A stretch of 64,000 nt of DNA from an uncultured Poribacteria bacterium (GCA_958295855.1 OY282383.1:1592481-1656480), one strand, 5' to 3'; shown: positions 1-9,211, counted from the first letter of the stretch. Notes: generated from the sequence alone by a model not told the origin. Program-made: numbers and translations.

Positions 1-1042
1 GCTTCCCGACGATGACTGCGGAAGACTCAATGCGGGATTTCGCGGTGTAAGTCCATTGCGGTTCGCCTGTTTTGGGTGAGAGTGCGTGTACCATCTTATC
101 GCGCCCGCCAATGATAACAAGCTCCTCCGTTACAGCAGCCGAGGCAAAAAATGGCAACCTGCGCTTTGGATGTTGATACCGCCATGCGATTTCACCGGTG
201 TCTAAATTAACGCCTAACACTTCAGTACCATAAGTTCCGCAATATGCACTATTTTTTTCAATCGCGGGGCTTGCACCGACGTACGCACCGAGGTTCACCT
301 GCTGTGCCTGTGTACCGTCGTCTATGTTGATAACACGAAGATAACTATCGCATCCCGTGACAATCACGAAGTTCTCAGCATCGCCAGACGCGCTCGCACG
401 CTGCGTCCACACCCCGGGGGTGCCGTGAACATAGCCCTCGGTCTCGAATTTCCAGAGCAGTTCTCCGTTTTCTCTGTTGAGACAGTAGAGAAATCCGTCA
501 TACGAACCGAACAGCACATTATCGCCAGCAAAGTTTGCCGATGAAATAATCTCGCCTTCCGAACGGAATTGCCACTTTGCTGCTCTGCTGTTGACATCTA
601 CTGCATGAAAAACCCCTTCTCCATCACCAAAATAAACAACACCGTCTTGGACTGAAGGCGATGCTTTGATTTGTCCGTTCGCTTGATACGTCCATCTTTT
701 TTCTCCCGTTTGTGCGTCAATTGCGTAGAGGTAGCCATCTAACGCGGCGATGTACACAGTACCATCAACAACCGTCGCTGTAGATTCGATTATATCCCCT
801 GCCTGACAGGTCCAGAGGAGTTCCAATTCGTCAGGGAGCCGCCCAGTGGCAACACCGGTCAGCTGTGGATTCCCACGAAAGCTTGCCCAATTGCCAAAAG
901 CAGCATGTACAACGAAGAGCAACAGAAAAATTAAAAAAGTAGCAGGTACACGCCGTTGTGCCGAAGCCATTTGGAAAAGTAGCAGGCACACGCCGTTGTG
1001 CCGAAGCCACTTGAGCACCTGTACTTCAATAAGCCGCTTCAT
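1..1042 (-). CDS. PQQ-type beta-propeller repeat protein, 3' end outside window
   Basis: The minus-strand frame is open from an ATG at 1042 to the left edge, so the C-terminus is missing. The translation has a basic N-terminus, a hydrophobic stretch (LIFLLLFVV) and then repeated PQQ-propeller blades of the type G-x-(L/V)-Y-x-x-D-x-x-T-G-E-x-x-W. It is probably exported and works as a propeller domain outside the cytoplasm. The substrate is unknown. The ATG at 1042 has GAGG upstream and overlaps the preceding alcohol dehydrogenase by 17 bases, which suggests coupling. A second in-frame ATG at 970 would give a neater signal peptide beginning MASAQRR. The first 24 codons, and some codons beyond, are made of a 40-bp repeat, so the 1042 start may be an acquired extension. 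Family assignment is firm; start is not. Confidence 0.8.
   Translation of the reverse strand, partial: MKRLIEVQVLKWLRHNGVCLLLFQMASAQRRVPATFLIFLLLFVVHAAFGNWASFRGNPQLTGVATGRLPDELELLWTCQAGDIIESTATVVDGTVYIAALDGYLYAIDAQTGEKRWTYQANGQIKASPSVQDGVVYFGDGEGVFHAVDVNSRAAKWQFRSEGEIISSANFAGDNVLFGSYDGFLYCLNRENGELLWKFETEGYVHGTPGVWTQRASASGDAENFVIVTGCDSYLRVINIDDGTQAQQVNLGAYVGASPAIEKNSAYCGTYGTEVLGVNLDTGEIAWRYQHPKRRLPFFASAAVTEELVIIGGRDKMVHALSPKTGEPQWTYTAKSRIESSAVIVGK
935..1012. repeat. two direct copies of a 38-bp repeat, period 40
   Basis: Copies at 935-972 and 975-1012 differ at two bases. The core includes ACACGCCGTTGTGCCGAAG. The period is 40, not a multiple of three, so the two copies are read in different frames within the N-terminus of the beta-propeller gene. 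Confidence 0.8.
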
Positions 1043-2147
1043 AAAGCCTCATAAAATCTTGTATTTCTAACGGGCGTGGATTAAACTGGGCAGTCCACTG
1101 TGCCGCCGCTTCCTTTGCCAACGTCGGTATTTCCGTCGGCGTGATAGCATGTTTGACAGAACAGGCACGCAGGGTGTTCGGTAACTCCGCCACGTTTTTC
1201 AATTCGACAACTCGATCTGCTAAATTTCCCTTAGGTTGCAAATCGTGATAGGATGCTTCAGCAACGGTGCTGTTGAATCGGATGACGTGCGGTAACATCA
1301 GCGCGACGGCAACGCCGTGGGTGATGCCGTATCTGGCTGTCAACGGATTTGCGCAGGCGTGCGCGGCACCCAGCATTGAATTTTCAATCGCAAGCCCAGC
1401 AAGATATGCTCCAAATAACATCTTACTCCGCGCATCGCTGTTTTTCGACTCAAGACCTCTTTCAAAATTAGCGTTTAATAATTGCCACGCGTGTTTTGAG
1501 AACATAATTGACATCGGGTTGCGTTTGGTTGAAACGAAACTTTCAATAGCGTGAGCAATTGCGTCTATGCCGGTCGCCGCTGCTACCGCTTTCGGCAAAG
1601 TTTCGGTAAGCGTCGGGTCCAAAATTACGGTGCCGAATTTCGCTTTTGTGTCCCCACATGCCATTTTGATGTGCGTTTCTGCCTGTGCGATAAGCGCGAA
1701 GGACTGTGCTTCGCTGCCAGTGCCGATTGTTGTCGGAATGCCGATAGAGGGAAGCATCGGTTGCGTTGCCTTGTTTACGCCCCAATAGTTTTCCATTCTA
1801 CCGCCGTTTGTGAGTAAGAAATTTGCCCCTTTGGCGCAATCCATGGCACTTCCGCCACCGAGTCCGATGATGAGATCTATCGGCGCGTTGGCTTTCGCGA
1901 CTGCAACAGCATCTTCAACATGTTGTGTTGTCGGGTTGGGCGCGACATCGACAAAAGTGTGAACGGTAATCTTTTCGCTTTTCAATGCTGCACATGCCCG
2001 TGCGAGGATACCTACCTTTTGAATGCCGGGATCGGTCACGATGAAGACCCGGTTTCCTCCGAGTGCCTTCGCCACTTCTCCAAGTTTCTCAATGGTGTTC
2101 TCGCCGAAGATAATTCGTTGTGTCAGTTCGGCATCAAAGGCTTGCAT
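1026..2147 (-). CDS. iron-containing alcohol dehydrogenase (group III Fe-ADH family)
   Basis: This 373-residue protein has normal length for Fe-ADH. It should oxidise or reduce a small alcohol/aldehyde pair with NAD(P) in the cytoplasm. Visible signatures are the cofactor-binding GGGSAMDCAK at residues 97-106 and the four expected metal ligands D195, H199 (GIDAIAHAIESF), H263 (GAAHACANPL) and H277 (GITHGVA). An AGGA Shine-Dalgarno sits about 7 bases before the ATG. The downstream propeller gene overlaps its stop codon and may be co-transcribed. The substrate cannot be told from sequence. Family members include butanol, lactaldehyde and hydroxybutyrate dehydrogenases. Confidence 0.93.
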   Translation of the reverse strand: MQAFDAELTQRIIFGENTIEKLGEVAKALGGNRVFIVTDPGIQKVGILARACAALKSEKITVHTFVDVAPNPTTQHVEDAVAVAKANAPIDLIIGLGGGSAMDCAKGANFLLTNGGRMENYWGVNKATQPMLPSIGIPTTIGTGSEAQSFALIAQAETHIKMACGDTKAKFGTVILDPTLTETLPKAVAAATGIDAIAHAIESFVSTKRNPMSIMFSKHAWQLLNANFERGLESKNSDARSKMLFGAYLAGLAIENSMLGAAHACANPLTARYGITHGVAVALMLPHVIRFNSTVAEASYHDLQPKGNLADRVVELKNVAELPNTLRACSVKHAITPTEIPTLAKEAAAQWTAQFNPRPLEIQDFMRLYEAAY

Positions 2148-2255
2148 GTGTATCCTAAGGTTTGGACGATTTTCTTATGATTTAGCAATGAAGTTAATTT
2201 TAACATATTTTCGTTCAGTATTCAACAAAAAATGTGGGAGCATTTCGTTCTCCAA

Positions 2256-2378
2256 CTATTTGCGCGAAGATGTTTCCCAAACGGGTTCGGGCCCATCAGT
2301 ATTGGCGTTTACCATATAAAGACGTTGTGTATTTGGGTCGTGTGCGACGATTTTAGCAGCTGATTCATCAAAATGTTG
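2256..2378 (-). pseudogene. remnant of a choice-of-anchor I type beta-propeller gene
   Basis: A 40-codon open stretch between stops at 2379 and 2256 reads FDESAAKIVAHDP then TQRLYMVNANTDG. This matches the N-terminal blade consensus of choice-of-anchor I / YncE-like surface propellers (F-D-x-x-A-A-E-I-V-A-x-D-P, then R-L-F-V-V-N). There is no start codon and no continuation, so I read it as a fragment of a lost gene. The rest of the 425-base gap 2148-2572 shows no convincing gene or terminator. Confidence 0.5.
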
Positions 2379-2572
2379 TTACGGAGTGGTGACACTCGTG
2401 TGATTTTTTTTGCAAAGAATGTCCGGCAATTTTGCGAAGGATGTAAAGCGCTATAGAGATGCCGCTTCGTGGAACGGGGAAAATTTGGGGATACGCAGCA
2501 TAGAATGTCAATTGGGACTAGGAGAGAAAACAGTACGTTCGCAGCCTCTTTAGCTTCCTCTCACACCAACTG

Positions 2573-4516
2573 TTAACAGTTTTCAAACAAAGCCGCCAAT
2601 ATTCCTATAATTATGAGGATGAGGCAGCCCCATCCCTTCGCTGCATTTTCCTTTCTACGCTCAATCAAGCGTGTACGCTCCTCGGCGATTTTATCTAGTG
2701 CACTTTTGTCATCAGCGATGCGATTGGCAATTTCGGGAACCCCCGCAAATACTTCTTGAAGTATATTTGTGAGTTGTAGAGCAAAATCAAGTTTGTTGTG
2801 TTCGTTCCACAGGTGAAGTGACAATTCTCGCACAATACCCGTTACACCATAGTTTGTCTCAAGCGGCTGTGCCAAGGCATTCCATTTTTTGACGGTCTGA
2901 GCGAGTTGATTCACCATGGGGACCAAAGTGGTATCGGGAGTGTTCGCATCCGCTGCTGTTCGCAGCTTCTCGACTTGTGCTTTAATATCTTCCCATTTTT
3001 CTAAACTTTCAATCAGGCGCACACGTTCTTCATCAATTTTATTGAGTGCCTTTGCGTCATCAGCGATGCGATTGGCAATTTCGGGAACCCCCGCAAATAC
3101 TTCTTGAAGTATATTTGTGAGTTGTAGAGCAAAATCAAGTTTGTTGTGTTCGTTCCACAAGTGAAGTAACAATTCTCGCACAATACCCGTTACACCATAG
3201 TTTGCCTCAAGCGGCTGTGCCAAGGCATTCCATTTTTTGACGGTCTGAGCGAGTTGATTCACCATGGGGACCAAAGTGGTATCGGGAGTGTTCGCATCCG
3301 CTGCTGCTCGCAGCTTCTCGACCTGTGCTTTAATATCTTCCCATTTTTCTAAACTTTCAATCAGGCGCACACGTTCTTCATCAATTTTATTGAGTGCCTT
3401 TGCGTCATCAGCAAGACGCTCGGCAACTTCGCCAACCTCAGCGAATACTTCTTGGAGCATGTTTATGAGTTGTCGAGAAAAATCAAGTTTGCCGTACTTA
3501 TTGAAAAGGTCAATTGCCAGTCCCCGTACACACATCGCTACGCGATGGCTTGCCTCATGGCGTTCCCCTCGGCTTTTTTTACTAACCTGGATCGGTTGTG
3601 CAATGGTGTCCCAGTTTTTGAGATGTTCAATGAGTGGATTCACTATTAGTACCAAAGTTGAATCTGGCCTTTTTGCATCAGCTGCCTCCCGGAGTTTTTT
3701 CTCCATTACCTCAAGAACTTTTTCTCCATCTTCAAGAGATTCCTTAGCGTCTACCTCGTACGAATCAACCAAGTCATCAATCAAAATTATCCCGGGATTT
3801 TCCGCATTGCCTGTTGCTGCGTCAACTATCAGGGTTACTACTCTGGCGAGTTCCATGATAGATACATCTGCCAAGGCCAATTCGATAACCTGCCGATAGT
3901 GATGCCGCCGATTTCGGATTTCCTCTTCTATCGCTGTCCTGTCAGTTATCTCAGGGAAACCGGATTCCCTACGTTCCTCGTTGATAGTCGCGCGAACCTC
4001 ATCGGGATTGATATCCTCAAACGCCTGGGCAATTTCAAGTATCCACTTCACAGTCGTCGGAAGTGAAGATAGTGGATTAGCCCAACGCATCCCCTCTACA
4101 ATATCATGTGACGTGTACTCAGACATGCCGGATAGCCCGGATGCAAGCAAATTGGCTCGGGAGAGGGGTATCAGTTTGTCCATGCCGAAAAGGTCTTGTT
4201 GAATGTTCCCAGTCTCATCGGAAATCTCCATGCTGCACCGCATCAGTGCGTTAAACATGCCTTCAAGATTTCTTTCCGATGACTCCAGTATCTTCAAAAC
4301 TCTAATAGTGCGTATTGGGCCGATACCGGGTATCCACGCCATTTCAGCAGAGAGTCTGTTTCGCGGATGTGTCAGCGTGGAACGTGCTGCCCTGCACTCG
4401 CTTTCATCTATAAACAGACTCCGTTCATCTGCAAGTTCCATAATCCTATGACGGGTATCTTGCGGTGTGGTATTCAGAATATGAAAAGGATTTTCTAAAA
4501 GGTTCATACGCTTCAC
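2573..4516 (-). CDS. J-like N-terminal protein of accessory Hsp70 operon, coiled-coil repeats, C-terminal membrane anchor
   Basis: The first ~60 residues (NPFHILNTTPQDTRHRIMEL ... LTHPRNRLSAEMAW) follow the helix pattern of a J domain, including the P-x-R element near its end, but no HPD tripeptide is present. The middle is helical and acidic/basic-rich. It contains two nearly identical 116-residue units (EKWEDIKAQVEKLR ... NILQEVFAGVPEIANRIA) plus a more diverged upstream unit. The C-terminus ends in a hydrophobic segment (CLILIIIGILAALF), so it is probably tail-anchored. It is the last gene of the GrpE-like/Hsp70 operon, 3 bases after its paralogue. I infer a client-targeting or scaffold role for the Hsp70. 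No enzymatic motif is seen. Confidence 0.75.
   Translation of the reverse strand: MKRMNLLENPFHILNTTPQDTRHRIMELADERSLFIDESECRAARSTLTHPRNRLSAEMAWIPGIGPIRTIRVLKILESSERNLEGMFNALMRCSMEISDETGNIQQDLFGMDKLIPLSRANLLASGLSGMSEYTSHDIVEGMRWANPLSSLPTTVKWILEIAQAFEDINPDEVRATINEERRESGFPEITDRTAIEEEIRNRRHHYRQVIELALADVSIMELARVVTLIVDAATGNAENPGIILIDDLVDSYEVDAKESLEDGEKVLEVMEKKLREAADAKRPDSTLVLIVNPLIEHLKNWDTIAQPIQVSKKSRGERHEASHRVAMCVRGLAIDLFNKYGKLDFSRQLINMLQEVFAEVGEVAERLADDAKALNKIDEERVRLIESLEKWEDIKAQVEKLRAAADANTPDTTLVPMVNQLAQTVKKWNALAQPLEANYGVTGIVRELLLHLWNEHNKLDFALQLTNILQEVFAGVPEIANRIADDAKALNKIDEERVRLIESLEKWEDIKAQVEKLRTAADANTPDTTLVPMVNQLAQTVKKWNALAQPLETNYGVTGIVRELSLHLWNEHNKLDFALQLTNILQEVFAGVPEIANRIADDKSALDKIAEERTRLIERRKENAAKGWGCLILIIIGILAALFENC
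2708..3403. repeat. 348-bp tandem duplication inside coding sequence
   Basis: Copies at 2708-3055 and 3056-3403 (348 bp = 116 codons) differ at only a handful of bases. A diverged third unit begins at 3404. The near identity points to a recent in-frame duplication, or copy-number variation, of a helical module. Confidence 0.85.
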
Positions 4517-4519
4517 TGA

Positions 4520-5746
4520 TTAGTAAGAGTCAACGAATTCTACAGGTCTATTCTTCTGTAAACGCTGCTCGGCGATTTTATCAAGTGCCTTTGCATCCTC
4601 AGCGAGCTGCGCGGCAATCTCAGGGACTTCCGCGAACACTTCCCGGAGCATGTTTATAAGTTGTTGAGAGAAATCAAGTTTATCGTATTCGTTGAAAAGG
4701 TGAATAGCCAATTGTCGTACACGTCCTGCCAAGCGATGACTTGCTTCATGGCGTAAACCTTGTCTTTTTTTACTGACTTGGATTGGTTGCGCGATAGTGT
4801 CCCAGTTTTTGACAGCGTAGATGAATTCGTTCACGATTGGTGTGAAAGTAACATCGGAGCTTTCTGCATCTGCCGCTATCCGAAGTTTCTGGTTCAGCGT
4901 TTGAATATTTTCTTCCGCCGCTTCAAGAAATTGCTGAGTCCCGACTTCATAAGAATCAACCAAGTCCTCAATTAAAGTTGGCCAGCGGTTGTTGCTACGA
5001 CCTGTTGCCGATTCAACTGCAATAGTGACTGCCCTCGCGCGTTCATTGGCAGCTAAATTTTCCAAAGCAGACTTGATAATTTGCCGATAGTGATGTCGTC
5101 GATTCTGGATTTCTTCCGCTACTGTTGACAAGTCGGTTATTTCGGGAAATCCCGCTTCCCTGCGTTCCTTGTTGAGGGTTGTGCAGACCTCTTCTGCGTT
5201 TATATCCTCAAACGTCCTCGCAATTTCAAGTATCCATTTTGCAACATCGACCGCCGCGTAATCTGGTAAACGGGATATCCGGGCGGAGATCAAGTTAGTT
5301 TGAGTGATAGGGGTCAATTTGTCTATACCGAGAAAATTTCTAACCTCTGTCAGCGCGCCACTTCCGGCAAGATGCCCTTCCGGTGATTTCAGCAGATCCA
5401 AAACTTCGTCAGCAACGTTGTATGACGCGGCACAAGGGAGACGGGATAACAAAGCGGCAAGCCAGTCAACTTGGGCGATAGGCGTTCGTTTGTCGCTACT
5501 GAGGCGATTCCCTGCCGATGATTCCAGCAGCATCAACATTTCACTCGCGCGTTTTGGGGGGACACCTGGCAGCCAAGCAATCTCGGCAGAGATTCGGTTT
5601 CGTGGATGTGTCAGTGTAGCCCGTGCATCCCTGCACTCGCTGGCACCTTGGAAGAGACTCTGTTCATCTGCGAGTTCCATAATCCTGTGACGGGTATCCC
5701 GCGGTGTGGCATTCAGAATATGAAAAGGATTGTGTAAAAGGTCCAT
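4520..5746 (-). CDS. J-like N-terminal protein, paralogue of the downstream gene
   Basis: This 408-residue protein shares the same N-terminal block (NPFHILNATPRDTRHRIMEL, then LTHPRNRISAEIAWLPG) and the internal sequence FPEITD ... NRRHHYRQ with the 647-residue protein downstream. It lacks that protein's tandem 116-residue expansion and its membrane tail. The N-terminal block looks like a J domain without HPD. It sits between the Hsp70 gene and the longer paralogue, all on one strand. I infer co-chaperone or adaptor function. No named family was recognised. Confidence 0.72.
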   Translation of the reverse strand: MDLLHNPFHILNATPRDTRHRIMELADEQSLFQGASECRDARATLTHPRNRISAEIAWLPGVPPKRASEMLMLLESSAGNRLSSDKRTPIAQVDWLAALLSRLPCAASYNVADEVLDLLKSPEGHLAGSGALTEVRNFLGIDKLTPITQTNLISARISRLPDYAAVDVAKWILEIARTFEDINAEEVCTTLNKERREAGFPEITDLSTVAEEIQNRRHHYRQIIKSALENLAANERARAVTIAVESATGRSNNRWPTLIEDLVDSYEVGTQQFLEAAEENIQTLNQKLRIAADAESSDVTFTPIVNEFIYAVKNWDTIAQPIQVSKKRQGLRHEASHRLAGRVRQLAIHLFNEYDKLDFSQQLINMLREVFAEVPEIAAQLAEDAKALDKIAEQRLQKNRPVEFVDSY

Positions 5747-5919
5747 GTTCCCCGCTGGTTATGACGAGCCGGTACATACGGTATGTCAGTTCTTTTCCTT
5801 CGCTGCGATAGGCACAGTTTGAAGCCGCACCTACATTGGAAGAACGCTTCACCGAACACGGAAGTGAGCGGAACCTCGCCCTGCTCGCGCATTCGTGTCC
5901 ATAAGCTCTTAGCAGTAAA

Positions 5920-8496
5920 TTATCCAGCAAGCATAATATTGATCGTCCCTTCCATCTCTTCGTGGTCGGGAGCACTACCTATCTGGCGTATTGACATCAT
6001 CTGGGCAACGATAGCGCGGAGTTCCTCAACAGCCTCGGAACGTATAAAAGAAAAATCCCTCCTCTCTTCCGGGCTAAGGGCTTTGATTCTTTGAATGTCA
6101 TCGCTTCCGAGGAGTTGCGCGCCTCTCTTCGCGAGTGCCTCAAAATGGAGCTCGTCGGCAAAAAGATGGGGAGAACTTACCAGCTGCTCAAATTGTCCGA
6201 TAACAAACCAGGGCTGCCGCCAAAGGATTTCAAAATTTCTGCCTCTCAGTTCATCAAGATGATGCTCAAATTCGTTTTCGTTGTTATCAATAGCGCGCTG
6301 CGCGGTTTTCGCGAGTCTATCAAACGCATCTGCCTCTGATGGCCGAGCATGCTGCCGGATGTGCTTATCAAAGAAGGTGATTGTATCGTCCAGGTCAATC
6401 TGACGAATTTCCTTGAGATGTCCTTTTCTTACCTGATTGAGAAGTCTCTTTGCCTCTAAGATACTTTCATTAGCCGCTTGCACTTCTTCCGGATCGGATT
6501 CCTCATAATCAAGCGTGACAGCGGGTTTAAGTTTCTCACGTGCATCCGCCAGTCTCGAGTCGGCCACAACCTCGTTGATGTGCTCAAGACGGCCAAGCGT
6601 TTGTTCAGCTTCATTAGCAACCCGAGCAGCATCTGAAGCGTAGTCAAGTTGCCCTTCTTGCCGCGAATAGAAATTCTTGCCCGACGAGTCGAATATACCG
6701 CCGATGTCAGGAACTGAGACTTCAATTTTGAGTTCGCCCGAATCCAGAATTTCATAATAACACTTCAGGTCGGCTCCAACAGGAATCACACCTTCATCGA
6801 AATCGGATCCACTTATTTTTAAGACACCGACGAAGCGATTATCTGTGATGGGATCTTCAATATCACCTTCCCAGAGTTGAAAATTGAGGGAATGTGGTGT
6901 GCCCGCTTCAAGCGCTTCAAGAGCCTTAAGGGATACCTCACCCTTTTTCGGCAGCGGTTCCCCATCCCCAATCAGCCTCTGGAGAACCGGACGGCCACCG
7001 GGTTTATTCAAAACCCCTAGACTGATTGTGTGCGAGGCGGGAATGGCATCAACAGTGGCGGCTGTTTTGGTGATGATAATCGTACTCTGTTCAATGGCTA
7101 TGGGGCCGCCCAGAGCATCGTATGCAAGAACTTTAAAGGTGTTGTCCCCCGGTTTTGCCAGGACTACGTCAACAGTTGCTCCGTGCTTGAGGGGCAGCTT
7201 CCCCGAGGTCCACCCAGTATCTTCACTGTCCACCTGAAACTCATAACCGGAGGCGACTGGTCCTGTCACTTGCACAGCAATCTTAGATGTCGCGCTTGGG
7301 GTTCGGGAGACGTAATTGAAACTCACCGCGAGCTCACCTCCAGATGAGATTTGTCCACGGCTAGTTTTCCTTGAGCGGCTCTCGGAACTCCAGTCAATAG
7401 ATTCAGCAAACAGACTCGCCCCTTCAGCTACTGCAGTCATAGGGCTCAGAGCCACTATATCACCACGGATCCCTAACTCAAAGGCGACTTTGTCCCGCAA
7501 GAGTTTGTAATTGGTTGGGCCTCCAACCCATACGATGCGCTCCAAATCGTGAGGTGTAATTCCTGCTTTTGAAAGTGTTTCACGGGCACAATTTATTGTT
7601 TTATCAATGAGTTCGGCTATCAGTTCGTCAAAGGTATCTCGCTGTAAGGGGATCTCAAGGTAGATTTCGTTACCGCTGAGATCCTGTGCCCGCGTCTCAC
7701 TCTCGTCAAGACTTATGACTGTCTCTTCACGTGCCGATAGCTCTATTTTCGCGCGTTCGGTGGCCCAGGCGGCAACGCGGAGGAGCCCTTTGAAGGTTGG
7801 ATTTGCGGATAAGTCTTCGGGGAGATCGAAATTCTCACGCAGCCAAGGGCGAATAAGGTTGTCAACCAGAATCCGGTCGAAGTCTCGTCCACCACACATC
7901 TGAATTCCGCCGTGTGCAAGGAGATTCACCCTTCCAGCAATGCTCTCGGCAATAGCGATATCAAGCGTGCCACCCCCAAGATCGTAAATTAAAAAGATGC
8001 CATCCTTATCACGGACTCGCATGACGCTCATCACCGCTGCAACCGGCTCTTGCATCTGTGCGACTTTGCCAATCCCCGCCATCTCTGCAGCATGCAGGGT
8101 AGCGTTTTTCTGCATTTGGTTGAATGCCGCCGGAACAGTGATAACTGTGCCTGTCTCTGGGTCGTTTCTGATTTCCTCGGGGAGATAACCAAAGAGGGCT
8201 TTCAATACCTCGGTAGAGCATTCTTCTGGGGTCATGGTGAGATTGACTGCCGGAAGGACAATTGGGGTACTGGTTCCCATGTGACGTTTGAACAACGTCG
8301 CGCAGTTATCTGGGCTGCGTGGTGCTGCATCATAAGCCCGTTGACCTACGTACTTGTTGCCGCGCCGATCAATATAGATGGCGGAAGGGGTTACATCGTT
8401 CTGCTCTGGGCTCTTCCAGATTCGGGTTTCGGATCCATCGTAGGAGCAGATAGCACTGTTTGTTGTTCCCAGATCGATGCCAATAAAATTCTTCAT
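5920..8496 (-). CDS. Hsp70 (DnaK-like) chaperone with inserted Ig-like region
   Basis: The 858-residue protein is longer than DnaK (~640). The nucleotide-binding domain is clear: phosphate 1 motif GIDLGTTNS near residue 5, phosphate 2 motif YDLGGGTLDIA near 170-185, and adenosine motif VWVGGPTNYKLL near 330. After the NBD (~residue 380) comes a beta-rich insert (VQVTGPVASGYEF ... GDNTFKVLAYD) of ~100 residues, then a diverged substrate-binding beta domain (DNRFVGVLKISG ... ELKIEVSVP) and a long helical C-terminus. Its start overlaps the stop of the GrpE-like gene. It is an accessory rather than housekeeping Hsp70, because the J partners are atypical. It likely acts in the cytoplasm on a dedicated client. 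Confidence 0.92.
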   Translation of the reverse strand: MKNFIGIDLGTTNSAICSYDGSETRIWKSPEQNDVTPSAIYIDRRGNKYVGQRAYDAAPRSPDNCATLFKRHMGTSTPIVLPAVNLTMTPEECSTEVLKALFGYLPEEIRNDPETGTVITVPAAFNQMQKNATLHAAEMAGIGKVAQMQEPVAAVMSVMRVRDKDGIFLIYDLGGGTLDIAIAESIAGRVNLLAHGGIQMCGGRDFDRILVDNLIRPWLRENFDLPEDLSANPTFKGLLRVAAWATERAKIELSAREETVISLDESETRAQDLSGNEIYLEIPLQRDTFDELIAELIDKTINCARETLSKAGITPHDLERIVWVGGPTNYKLLRDKVAFELGIRGDIVALSPMTAVAEGASLFAESIDWSSESRSRKTSRGQISSGGELAVSFNYVSRTPSATSKIAVQVTGPVASGYEFQVDSEDTGWTSGKLPLKHGATVDVVLAKPGDNTFKVLAYDALGGPIAIEQSTIIITKTAATVDAIPASHTISLGVLNKPGGRPVLQRLIGDGEPLPKKGEVSLKALEALEAGTPHSLNFQLWEGDIEDPITDNRFVGVLKISGSDFDEGVIPVGADLKCYYEILDSGELKIEVSVPDIGGIFDSSGKNFYSRQEGQLDYASDAARVANEAEQTLGRLEHINEVVADSRLADAREKLKPAVTLDYEESDPEEVQAANESILEAKRLLNQVRKGHLKEIRQIDLDDTITFFDKHIRQHARPSEADAFDRLAKTAQRAIDNNENEFEHHLDELRGRNFEILWRQPWFVIGQFEQLVSSPHLFADELHFEALAKRGAQLLGSDDIQRIKALSPEERRDFSFIRSEAVEELRAIVAQMMSIRQIGSAPDHEEMEGTINIMLAG

Positions 8497-8843
8497 TATT
8501 CCATTCTCCTTAAAAGAACCGTGCCTCTTTTAACCAATACCTCTTTCCCCATGATAATCGGTTCAAGCATCTGATTGACTATCAAGGAATCGTCCGGATC
8601 AAAATCGCCAATGTTGAGGGGCTTGGCAGCCATCCCTGGATCGAAAGGGTGTCCCTCAACATTGACGATCCGCAGACCGACTTGTTCTAGAGACTCCTCT
8701 ACCTTCTTTTTAAACCATTGCAACTGGCTTGTGTATCGCTTGTGTTCACCAGCGTCAAGTTTTGTGAGCAAGCGTTCAAATAGGCGTGCAAAACGCCAAG
8801 ATTCAATTGCCATGTTAATGATAGCATCCTTATGTTCTTCCAT
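8496..8843 (-). CDS. mini GrpE-like nucleotide exchange factor
   Basis: This 115-residue protein has a short helical N-terminus followed by a segment matching the GrpE beta domain: VEGHPFDPG at 62-70, then an acidic stretch (DFDPDD), and a C-terminal strand GKEVLVKRGTVLLRR that corresponds to the G-x-V-L-R-P-A-x-V end of GrpE. The long GrpE dimerisation helices are shortened (normal length is ~170-200). It is first in the operon and overlaps the Hsp70 start by one base, which supports a role as its exchange factor. Assignment rests on motif and context. Confidence 0.7.
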   Translation of the reverse strand: MEEHKDAIINMAIESWRFARLFERLLTKLDAGEHKRYTSQLQWFKKKVEESLEQVGLRIVNVEGHPFDPGMAAKPLNIGDFDPDDSLIVNQMLEPIIMGKEVLVKRGTVLLRRME

Positions 8844-8932
8844 TTTTCCTCCGGTGGGTTTGTTTTGAGCGAATGTCCATCCGGAAATTCACCACAACCG
8901 CGCTAATCTGGACACTGCAAAAACCGTACAAT

Positions 8933-8960
8933 ACAATACCAAACGTCCTAAAAAAGTCAA
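8933..8960 (-). promoter_or_regulatory. sigma-70-type promoter of the chaperone operon
   Basis: On the minus strand TTGACT (8955-8960) is followed after 16 bases by TATTGT (8933-8938), about 90 bases before the GrpE-like start. A partly matching copy of this segment lies at ~9175-9205 (shared AAACGT...GGTAT core). There it contains the 10-bp palindrome CAAACGTTTG, a possible operator. Confidence 0.5.
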
Positions 8961-9017
8961 GTTTTTTCAGGATTTCGGATTTCGCTAAGGACATTTAGTA
9001 AAATCTCCGTTAGGGTT

Positions 9018-9097
9018 TATACACATGTCGCCCCTCTGGGGCTAAAGTCCGAGGAGATCGCTGGTTGCTATACACATGTCGCCCCTCTGGGGCTAAA
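9018..9097. repeat. two 29-bp direct repeats with GCCCC/GGGGC hairpin
   Basis: Copies at 9018-9046 and 9069-9097 are identical and each holds the inverted repeat GCCCC-TCT-GGGGC. They lie in the 368-base gap between the aldehyde dehydrogenase 3' end and the chaperone operon. Nothing else gene-like is seen in that gap apart from the promoter. Confidence 0.8.
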
Positions 9098-9211
9098 TAA
9101 CTGAATTGGCGTTGATGAGGAACCAATGCCCGGCAGTTATTGAGACTGACATTTGGGTTTTCGGTCATAACTATGATACCAAACGTTTGAAAAAATCAAG
9201 TTTTCCGGGTG

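Noticed and set aside
3264..3899. 211-codon plus-strand ORF
   Set aside because: It is a mirror of the repeated helical coding region on the minus strand, with serine-rich, low-complexity translation.
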